14,034 nucleotides of DNA from JAHFUI01 sp041485905. Its GTDB lineage: Bacteria > Acidobacteriota > Vicinamibacteria > Vicinamibacterales > CAVVIG01. Positions 6,642 through 12,051 of this stretch are shown one piece after another. Numbering within the stretch: position 1 is the first letter of the stretch; the number at the start of each line of letters is the position of its first letter. The translations under genes were made by a program, and so were the position numbers. The DNA is taken from assembly GCA_041485905.1 (NCBI GenBank), contig JBGPKK010000121.1, positions 1 to 14,034 of the forward strand, read 5' to 3'. The notes beneath the pieces were generated by a model. The model saw only the letters and a program-made list of their open reading frames with translations, was not told where the DNA came from and did not search any database.

Positions 6642-7502
6642 ATGTTCACCATCCAAGACCGCGTGGCTGCGGCGCGCCAGACCCTGCGTGAAGCGGGCAT
6701 CGGTTCCAAAGAAGCGGAACTGAGCGCCCGGATTCTCGCGGAGCACGTCCTCCACTGGGACGCCGCCCGGTATTTCACGTCCTCGAACGAGAACGAACCA
6801 GAGGAATTTGCGCAACGGTACGACGCACTGGTCGCCCGGCGCGCTGCGCGCGAGCCGGCTGCCTACATCATGGGCCGACAGGAATTCTGGAACCTGTCGT
6901 TCGAAGTGTCCCCGGCGGTGCTCATTCCGCGGCCGGAAACCGAGCTGATGGTCGAGGCGGCGCTCGAATATTTCGGGGCCGATCGACGCCGAAGCCTCGC
7001 GATTGCCGACGCCGGAACCGGCTGCGGATGCCTGGCGGTGGCGCTGGCGCGCGAATTTGGGTCGGCGCGGGTCGTGGCGACCGACATCTCCGATGCGGCG
7101 CTGGAGGTCGCCCGGCGAAACGCGGCACGCCACGGCGTGGCAGACCGCATCCGCTTCGTCCTCGCCGACGTGCTCGACGCGTCCCCCGACACCTTCGATC
7201 TCATCGTCGCCAACCCGCCGTACGTGCGGCAGGGCGATCGGACCGCGCTGCAGCCCGAAGTGCGCGACCACGAGCCGCCGGTCGCGTTGTTTGGCGGGGA
7301 CACCGGTTTCGACCTCGTCGCGACGTTCGTCGAGCGCGCCGTTGGCCGTCTGCGGCCCGATGGCTATCTGATGTTCGAGTTCGGCTTCGGGCAGGACATG
7401 GCTGTCGAAGCCCTGGTCGCGAAGATGCCGGAGCTCGAAATGCTCGGCCTCCGCCGCGACCTGCAGGGCATCGCCCGGACGGCAATCGCGAGGCGACTCT
7501 GA
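6642..7502 (+). CDS. prmC: Release factor glutamine N5-methyltransferase
   Basis: Uses SAM to methylate the glutamine of the GGQ motif in release factors (here RF1 Q231), which raises release efficiency. From the ATG at 6642 it is 286 residues, normal for PrmC/HemK. The N-terminal helical domain includes AYIMGRQEFWNLSFEVSPAVLIPRPETELMVE (75-105). The SAM site is ADAGTGCGCLAVALA (122-136), and the hallmark catalytic NPPY is at 191-194. There is no Shine-Dalgarno sequence before 6642. An in-frame ATG at 6564, overlapping the prfA stop as ATGA, would add 26 low-complexity residues encoded by the repeat. I prefer 6642 because known family N-termini begin near MFTIQDRV. It converges with the broken gene at 7536-8269 across a strong hairpin. 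Confidence 0.95.
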   Translation: MFTIQDRVAAARQTLREAGIGSKEAELSARILAEHVLHWDAARYFTSSNENEPEEFAQRYDALVARRAAREPAAYIMGRQEFWNLSFEVSPAVLIPRPETELMVEAALEYFGADRRRSLAIADAGTGCGCLAVALAREFGSARVVATDISDAALEVARRNAARHGVADRIRFVLADVLDASPDTFDLIVANPPYVRQGDRTALQPEVRDHEPPVALFGGDTGFDLVATFVERAVGRLRPDGYLMFEFGFGQDMAVEALVAKMPELEMLGLRRDLQGIARTAIARRL

Positions 7503-7513
7503 GGGAACGCTTT

Positions 7514-7535
7514 GGGACGGTCTGAAGACCGTCCC
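7514..7535. terminator. Perfect palindrome between convergent prmC and the broken gene
   Basis: GGGACGGTC, loop TGAA, GACCGTCCC forms a 9-bp stem with a tetraloop, centred between the prmC stop and the stop codon of the convergent gene, which it abuts at 7536. There is no T-run on either strand, so it is not a classic intrinsic terminator. It may act as a two-way terminator or 3'-end stabiliser, and it resembles a REP-type element. Its build, a GC-rich stem with a 4-nt loop, matches the elements at 5436-5453 and 13354-13371. Confidence 0.6.
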
Positions 7536-8269
7536 CTACTTCGCGGTCGGCGCGTCCTCCTTGCGGACGGCTTTCATGTCCCCTTCCACTGCGTGAAAGA
7601 TCAGGTGCGTCACCGCGCCCCGATCGTTCTGGACGAAATCGACCCGATTTCCAAACAGCGTGAACGTCGTTTCGGATAACGGGATCATCGCCTGTTTGTC
7701 CTTGCCGCCGATGTCCATGAGCAATTCATCGCCGGCCAGCGTGACGTTCACGATCGTGATGAAGCTCGGATCCTCCGGCGCGCGGAATTCGTACGCCGCA
7801 ACGTACCTGGCAAGCACCCGGATGTCCACCTTCGCGGCGTTCTTTTTATCGTCGGACGCTTTGCCGACCAGGTGCTGGTGGTCCTTTTCGTTCTCGTTGC
7901 AGACGTATTCGAGCATCTCGGTGTCTGTGACCGCGTCGACGTCGATGCTGACCGTCCACGGGCGCGCGTAGATTTTCTGATCCTCGAACGTCTCGTGGAG
8001 CTCGATGTGCCCAAAGTCGCGACGCCGGAATCGCTCCGTGATGTGCAACGTCTCGGTGTGGGGATGACCGCCGAAGTCGAGCCATGACCGCTCGTTGAAC
8101 CCGGCGCTCTCCACTACCAGCGTGTCTCCATCCCATCGTCGGACTGAGTACCCCATGAAGCTTGGATTGGGATCCTTCGGAAGCTCGCGGCCATCCAGGA
8201 AGACCTGGCGATAGCGTCCACAGCCGTGCTCATCACGAACACGATGATGGCAATGACCGCGCGCGTCAT
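7536..8269 (-). pseudogene. Broken secreted-protein gene: signal peptide out of frame with its C-terminal domains
   Basis: The frame ending at 7536 encodes about 200 residues of good protein, beginning near YRQVFLDGRELPKDPNPSFMGYSVRRW. It includes GDTLVVESAGFNERSWLDFGGHPHTE, a TERFRRRDFGHIELHETFEDQ stretch, EYVCNENEKDHQHLVGK, and a C-terminal beta-rich part (GDELLMDIGGKDKQAMIPLSETTF) that resembles DUF3471-type domains. I recall this as a family of secreted proteins common in Acidobacteriota; its function is unknown. The frame has no credible start: upstream translation is nonsense-like and the only start-type codon is TTG at 8339. In another frame, ATG at 8269 has an excellent ribosome-binding site and encodes a signal-peptide-like MTRAVIAIIVFVMSTAVDA, but that frame stops at 8114. 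The likely explanation is an internal deletion or indel that removed the N-terminal domain. A sequencing error alone would not restore the missing ~100+ residues. Confidence 0.75.
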
Positions 8270-8270
8270 G

Positions 8271-8280
8271 ATCACCTCCA
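8271..8280 (-). promoter_or_regulatory. Strong Shine-Dalgarno of the broken gene
   Basis: On the minus strand TGGAGGTGAT (8280 to 8271) precedes the ATG at 8269. It is the best anti-SD match in the window and decides the start codon, showing that the translated N-terminus was the signal peptide and not the frame of the downstream domains. Confidence 0.8.
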
Positions 8281-8303
8281 CGTGACGGTCTGGCCGTCCA
8301 CGA

Positions 8304-8331
8304 TCGACACCATCCTACTTCGGTGTATAAC
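8304..8331 (+). promoter_or_regulatory. Likely sigma70 promoter of the HIT gene
   Basis: TCGACA (8304-8309) and TATAAC (8326-8331) each match five of six consensus bases and are separated by 16 bp. A start near 8338 gives a leader of about 10 nt before the ATG at 8348, too short for a normal ribosome-binding site, and none is seen. Confidence 0.6.
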
Positions 8332-8339
8332 GTGGTCAA
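8312..8339 (-). promoter_or_regulatory. Possible promoter of the broken gene, overlapping the HIT promoter
   Basis: On the minus strand TTGACC (8339-8334) and TAGGAT (8317-8312) are separated by 16 bp, giving a start near 8305 and a leader of about 36 nt. It lies face to face with the HIT promoter, so both could not be bound by polymerase at once. The -10 match is weak. Confidence 0.4.
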
Positions 8340-8347
8340 GGCCGAAC

Positions 8348-8692
8348 ATGAGCGACTGTCTTTTCTGCCGAATCATCAACCACGAGATCCCCGGATCGAT
8401 CGTCTACGAAGACGACCGGATCCTCGCGTTTAATGACATCAACCCACAGGCGCCGACCCACGTGCTGCTCGTCCCGAAACGGCATATCACGTCGCTGAAC
8501 GACCTGAGCGCGGAGGACGATCAGCTTATCGGCGAGCTCGTACGACGGGCGGCCGCGATTGCCAAGGAGCGCGGGATCTCGGCGGGCGGCTTCAGAACCG
8601 TGTTCAACACCAACCGTGACGCCGGCCAGACGGTGTTCCACGTTCACCTGCACCTGATCGGTGGCCGCAGCATGCACTGGCCGCCAGGATAA
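8348..8692 (+). CDS. hinT: HinT-like histidine triad purine nucleoside phosphoramidase
   Basis: A HIT-superfamily homodimeric hydrolase that cleaves phosphoramidate bonds of purine nucleotides, such as AMP-lysine. The cellular role is unsettled. The 114-residue protein starts MSDCLFCRIINHEIPGSIVYED and has NPQAPTHVLLVPKRHI (32-47). The catalytic histidine triad is HVHLHLIGGR with H98, H100 and H102, and the tail MHWPPG is typical of the HinT branch. C4 and C7 in the CxxC resemble the zinc-site half found in some HIT proteins. The open frame extends upstream of 8348, but the conserved N-terminus and the promoter fix the ATG. It is transcribed alone, converging with the HAD gene across a short GGTGAG repeat. 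The symbol is by similarity. Confidence 0.93.
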   Translation: MSDCLFCRIINHEIPGSIVYEDDRILAFNDINPQAPTHVLLVPKRHITSLNDLSAEDDQLIGELVRRAAAIAKERGISAGGFRTVFNTNRDAGQTVFHVHLHLIGGRSMHWPPG

Positions 8693-8716
8693 TTGGTGAG
8701 CTGGTGAGTTGGTGAG
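8693..8716. repeat. Three 8-bp units YTGGTGAG between convergent genes
   Basis: TTGGTGAG, CTGGTGAG, TTGGTGAG follow the HIT stop directly, and CTCA follows them. The HAD stop codon (8720-8718 on minus) touches the tract end. The gap contains almost nothing else, so no ordinary terminator separates these convergent genes. Confidence 0.85.
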
Positions 8717-8717
8717 C

Positions 8718-9428
8718 TCAAAGCAGGGACGATAGCTCGGTCAGCGAAGCGATGACGGGGACGCCGCGGGCCCGCAGGGCGGCCTCGTTGGCTGCCGGTG
8801 TTTTCCCTCGATGCAGCAGCACCGCGCGCATGCCCGCTTGCAGCGCACCGTCGACGTCCTGCCGCACGCTGTCTCCCACCATCACCGAATCGGCTGCCGG
8901 CACGTTCACGAGCTGCAACGCCGCCGCGAAAATGCTCGGGTGCGGCTTCATGAAGCCGTGCTCCGAGGACGAGACGGTCGCCGCGATCAATCCCTGCAGC
9001 TCGAAGTGCAACTGAAACGACGCCAGGCAGCGGTGCGAGTTCGAGATGAGGCCGATGCGAATGCCCGCCGCCGAGAGCTGGCGAAGGACGGCCGGCACCT
9101 CATCGTAGAGCTCGAAATGCTGACAGGCGGCCCACTCCGCGTAGATCTCGCGCGCGCAGGCATCGAGATTCCCACCTCGGCCGCCCATCTGCTCGATGAT
9201 GTGCCGCGTGTAGCGAATGTAGATTTCCGCGTCGTACGGGGTGTCGTCCGGGCCCTCAAGCAGCGAGGCGGCGCTCGCGACAGCCGCGTCGAACGTCGAC
9301 TCGTCGACCGTCATCCCGTATCGCTCACAAAACGCCCGATACCCCTCGCCGCGGAACATCGGGCCCGGATAGATCAGGGTGAAATCGACGTCGAAGAAAA
9401 CAGCTCGAGTCAATTCTGCCATTTTCAT
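8718..9428 (-). CDS. HAD-superfamily phosphatase-type hydrolase
   Basis: A 236-residue haloacid dehalogenase-like hydrolase, subfamily IA by layout, probably a cytoplasmic phosphatase for a small phosphorylated molecule. The substrate is not predictable from sequence. Motif I is FFDVDFTLIY with nucleophile D13 and acid/base D15, the helical cap follows (about 22-110), motif II is LISNS (S129), motif III is K161 in MKPHPSIF, and motif IV is VGDSVRQDVDGA with D186 and D191. All catalytic residues are present. The ATG at 9428 overlaps the stop of the upstream M16 gene as ATGA, so it is the last gene of a three-gene operon with the two M16 peptidases. A second Met (residue 3) is a possible start. 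The functional link to the peptidases is unknown. Confidence 0.9.
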   Translation of the reverse strand: MKMAELTRAVFFDVDFTLIYPGPMFRGEGYRAFCERYGMTVDESTFDAAVASAASLLEGPDDTPYDAEIYIRYTRHIIEQMGGRGGNLDACAREIYAEWAACQHFELYDEVPAVLRQLSAAGIRIGLISNSHRCLASFQLHFELQGLIAATVSSSEHGFMKPHPSIFAAALQLVNVPAADSVMVGDSVRQDVDGALQAGMRAVLLHRGKTPAANEAALRARGVPVIASLTELSSLL

Positions 9429-10702
9429 CGATCTTGGTAAGGCCCGGCGATGACGACTGTGGCTCGATCGGGATCCAGAATCCGTTTTGCGGCGGCGTGC
9501 ACATCATCCAGCGTGACCGACCGCAGCAGGTCCGGCAGCCGCAGATCGTAATCCAGACCGAGGCCGAAGAATTCTGCCGTCTGGAGAAAGCTGGCGATTC
9601 CCGCGTTCGTCTCGAGCGCGCGCGGCATCGATCCAATCAGGTACTGCTGCGATTCTTTCAGCTCCTTCGCGGTGAGACCCTCGTGCGTGAGACGGCGGAT
9701 TTCTTCGTCGATCGACGCGACAGCGCGCTCGACGTTGGCCGGACTGACTCCCGCCCGGATGGTCAGCGGGCCTTCGACGATGTTGGCGTCGAGGCTGCTG
9801 AAGGCGTAGTACGCCATACCCTGCCGCTCGCGAATGCTGTCGCCCAGCCGTCCGCCCATGGAATATTGGCCGAACGCGTCGTTCATGAGCCAGCACGCGT
9901 AGTACGACGGATCGCTGCGCGCGATCGCCGTGAAACCGTAGGCCACGTCAGCCTGCGCCTTGTTCATCATCGGAATGACGAGGCGTTGCCGGTGGGTCGC
10001 GGCTTCGACGCGCGGCAGCGTCAGCGGCACGGGCGCCGGCACGCGCCAGCCGCTGAAGATGCGGGCGGCGACATCGGCGGCGTGGCCGGCCGGCACATCG
10101 CCGACCACCACCGCCGTCACCTCGCTCGGCGCGAAGCGCTCTCTGTGCAGCCGGACGATCCGCTCCCGCGTCAGCGCTTCTACGACCTCAACAGTGCCTT
10201 TCGTCCGACGGCCGTAAGGATGACCCTCCGGATACAACAACGCCATCAGCGATTCGACAGCGCGGACCGCCGGATTGTCGTCATCCTGCCGAATAGCCGT
10301 CGTGACTTCAGCCTTGCGGATCGCCAGCTCGTTTTCCGGGAAGACCGGCGTCATGACCACATCGCCCAGCAGGGTGAACACCAGGTCGAAGTCCTCTGCC
10401 AGGCACGTACACATGAGCGATAACGCGTGGCGCGTCACGCCGATGGTCAGCGTAATGCCCCGGCTGTCGAGATCTTCGGCGATGTCGGCGCCCGACCTGG
10501 TGGCCGTACCGCGATCGATCACTCGAGACAGCAGATAGACGGCGCCAGGCGCGTCGCCCGGATCGCAAATCGAACCGGCACGTACCGCGAGGTTGATGGT
10601 GACGGCCGGTGTCGCGCGTGTTTCTTTCGCGATGACGACGGCGCCGTCGGGAAGTGCGGTGCGCGTGGGCGCAAGGCCTGAGCGGGGAGAGGAACGTGTC
10701 AA
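9425..10702 (-). CDS. Inactive M16B peptidase subunit (partner of the upstream zinc peptidase)
   Basis: A 425-residue pitrilysin/mitochondrial-processing-peptidase-like protein. The zinc motif is lost: where the family has HxxEH, this protein has Y56-L-L-S59-R60 (in GAVYLLSRVIDRGT). It keeps the C-terminal-domain signature GGRLGDSIRERQGMAYYAF, with R286 and Y299/Y300, which helps bind substrate in heterodimeric M16B enzymes. Together with the adjacent gene it should form a catalytic/non-catalytic pair like bacterial M16B heterodimers or PqqF/PqqG-type partners. No signal peptide is seen, so a cytoplasmic site is likely. The start is TTG at 10702, the only usable one. It lies ten bases after the previous stop, without a Shine-Dalgarno sequence, and probably relies on translational coupling. 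Confidence 0.9.
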   Translation of the reverse strand: MTRSSPRSGLAPTRTALPDGAVVIAKETRATPAVTINLAVRAGSICDPGDAPGAVYLLSRVIDRGTATRSGADIAEDLDSRGITLTIGVTRHALSLMCTCLAEDFDLVFTLLGDVVMTPVFPENELAIRKAEVTTAIRQDDDNPAVRAVESLMALLYPEGHPYGRRTKGTVEVVEALTRERIVRLHRERFAPSEVTAVVVGDVPAGHAADVAARIFSGWRVPAPVPLTLPRVEAATHRQRLVIPMMNKAQADVAYGFTAIARSDPSYYACWLMNDAFGQYSMGGRLGDSIRERQGMAYYAFSSLDANIVEGPLTIRAGVSPANVERAVASIDEEIRRLTHEGLTAKELKESQQYLIGSMPRALETNAGIASFLQTAEFFGLGLDYDLRLPDLLRSVTLDDVHAAAKRILDPDRATVVIAGPYQDR

Positions 10703-10721
10703 GTCTGAAGGCTCAAGTCTG
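10699..10721. repeat. Short duplicated CAGACTTGA at the M16-M16 junction
   Basis: On the minus strand CAGACTTGA occurs twice 14 bases apart, with GCCTT between the copies. The first copy carries the TGA stop of the catalytic M16 gene. The second carries the TTG start of the inactive M16 gene. It can also be read as 7-bp units (AAGTCTG, AAGGCTC, AAGTCTG on plus), like the other junction tracts. Confidence 0.6.
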
Positions 10722-12023
10722 GGCGGGGTCGAACCACCCGATGGTGCGGTTCGATGGACTGCAAATGGCCCGCGCCGCGCCGGATACTTCGTCGAGCGTC
10801 ACCGCGGCAATCCGGAACGGCATCTCAAGAAAGGCGTCGAGACTGGCAATCGTCTCGAAGTAGCCGAACTGGTGCGCGATGTTGGTGATGCTGTCGTTGT
10901 CGAAAACCAGCCGCGCTCTGAGCTGCGTTTTTGCCTTCTTCAACTCCGCGTCTGTAATCCCGTCGCGCCGCACCCGATCGAGCTCCTCGAGGAGCGCCGC
11001 CTCGACCGACGCGAGCGGGGTCCCGTCAGTCGCTGTCGCCGACACCGTGTAGAGAAACGGCTCCTGGGTCGGCAGCAGCGCGCCGCCGACGCTCGACGCG
11101 AGCCCCCGCTCGACGAGCGCCCGATACAAACGCGCGCGGCGCTGCGGCGGCGGCAGTCGAAAACTCGACCAGAGATTCAATCCTTTCGCGCCCGTCAGCA
11201 CCGCATCGAGGATCAGCAGCGGGAAGAAATCCGGTCCGGTGACGGCGGGCGCGTGGAATGCGGCTTTCAGGTACGCCGCGGTGGCCTCTTTGCGAATCGT
11301 CAGGCGCCGCTCGCCCGTCTGCGCCGGTTCGACCGCTCGCAGACGCGACGGTTCGGGACCCGGCGCGATGGGGCCGAAATAGCGCTCCACGCGCCGCAAC
11401 GTGTCGTCGGTTTCCACGTCCCCGACGACAACGAGCGTGGCGTTGTTCGGGACGTAGTATCGACGGTAATAGCCGTACAGATCGTCCCGGCTCATCGTCT
11501 GCAGATCCGACAGCCAGCCGATGGTCGGATGACCGTACGGATGCGCCTTGAACGCGGTGGCGGTCACCTCCTGATCGAGGAGCTGGTCGGGATCGTTTTC
11601 GCCACCCTCGAGCTCCGAGATGATAACGGTCCGTTCGGACTCGCAGTCGTCGGCGTGATACAGGCAGTTCGCCATGCGCTCGGATTCGATGAAGAGCATG
11701 CGATCGAGCGCGTCGCGCGTGGCGGTCTCGAGGTACGTGGTCTGATCGATCCAGGTGTAGCCGTTCCAGCTTCCGCCGAACTGCTCGATGATGCCCTTCA
11801 CCTGATCGCGCGGGATGTTGGTCGTCCCTTTGAAATTCATGTGCTCGCACCAGTGCGACACGCCGGTCAGGCCAGGGGATTCATCCTTCGACCCGACCTT
11901 GTACCAGCACCACACCGAGGCGAGCGGCGCGGTGTGATCTTCCTGGACGAGCACTTTCAGCCCGTTGTCGAGAGTCGTGGCGCGGACCACCGGACTCTGT
12001 CGAGCTTCTGGGGAGGCAGGCAT
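10713..12023 (-). CDS. Catalytic M16B zinc metallopeptidase
   Basis: A 436-residue zinc peptidase of the insulinase/processing-peptidase family. The active site is H57-W-C-E60-H61 in GVSHWCEHMNFKGT. The third zinc ligand is E137 in ESERTVIISE, at the distance of about 76 residues typical of HxxEH...E enzymes, and E130 is the conserved companion glutamate. The second domain contains RLYRALVERGLAS and DAELKKAKTQLRARL. I chose the ATG at 12023 (MPASPEARQS). The open frame continues upstream for 44 codons but would overlap ileS and has no family resemblance. No signal peptide is seen. TATAAT lies 6 nt before the ATG. It heads an operon with its inactive partner and a HAD phosphatase. Substrate unknown; cytoplasmic peptide degradation or peptide maturation are both possible. 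Confidence 0.94.
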   Translation of the reverse strand: MPASPEARQSPVVRATTLDNGLKVLVQEDHTAPLASVWCWYKVGSKDESPGLTGVSHWCEHMNFKGTTNIPRDQVKGIIEQFGGSWNGYTWIDQTTYLETATRDALDRMLFIESERMANCLYHADDCESERTVIISELEGGENDPDQLLDQEVTATAFKAHPYGHPTIGWLSDLQTMSRDDLYGYYRRYYVPNNATLVVVGDVETDDTLRRVERYFGPIAPGPEPSRLRAVEPAQTGERRLTIRKEATAAYLKAAFHAPAVTGPDFFPLLILDAVLTGAKGLNLWSSFRLPPPQRRARLYRALVERGLASSVGGALLPTQEPFLYTVSATATDGTPLASVEAALLEELDRVRRDGITDAELKKAKTQLRARLVFDNDSITNIAHQFGYFETIASLDAFLEMPFRIAAVTLDEVSGAARAICSPSNRTIGWFDPAQT

Positions 12024-12029
12024 CAGTTC

Positions 12030-12035
12030 ATTATA
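12030..12035 (-). promoter_or_regulatory. Perfect -10 hexamer of the M16 operon
   Basis: TATAAT on the minus strand (12035 to 12030) matches the -10 consensus fully and ends 6 nt before the ATG at 12023, suggesting a leaderless transcript. No clear -35 is visible in the spacing range, which reaches into the first codons of ileS. Confidence 0.5.
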
Positions 12036-12039
12036 AAAT
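12032..12039 (+). promoter_or_regulatory. -10-like element of ileS overlapping the M16 operon -10
   Basis: TATAAAAT on the plus strand contains TATAAA (12032-12037) and TAAAAT (12034-12039), 14 and 12 nt before the ileS ATG. It overlaps the minus-strand TATAAT. The whole divergent gap is 28 bp, so both genes must start from this one AT-rich spot or from inside the neighbouring gene. No -35 match and no room for a T-box. Confidence 0.4.
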
Positions 12040-12051
12040 CGTTGGGTACCC

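Noticed and set aside
8162..8347. Upstream extension of the HIT frame
   Set aside because: It overlaps the start of the broken gene and the HIT promoter, and the family N-terminus (MSDCLFCRI) begins at 8348.
1546..8716. Intrinsic terminators at the hairpin-forming junctions
   Set aside because: None of the hairpins is followed by a T-run on the relevant strand, so I list them as repeats, or as a low-confidence terminator at 7514-7535.
9434..10423. Plus-strand open frame of 329 codons over the inactive M16 gene
   Set aside because: Antisense shadow with biased composition and no start signals.
12024..12051. T-box leader for ileS
   Set aside because: Only 28 bp separate the divergent genes, far too short for a T-box.
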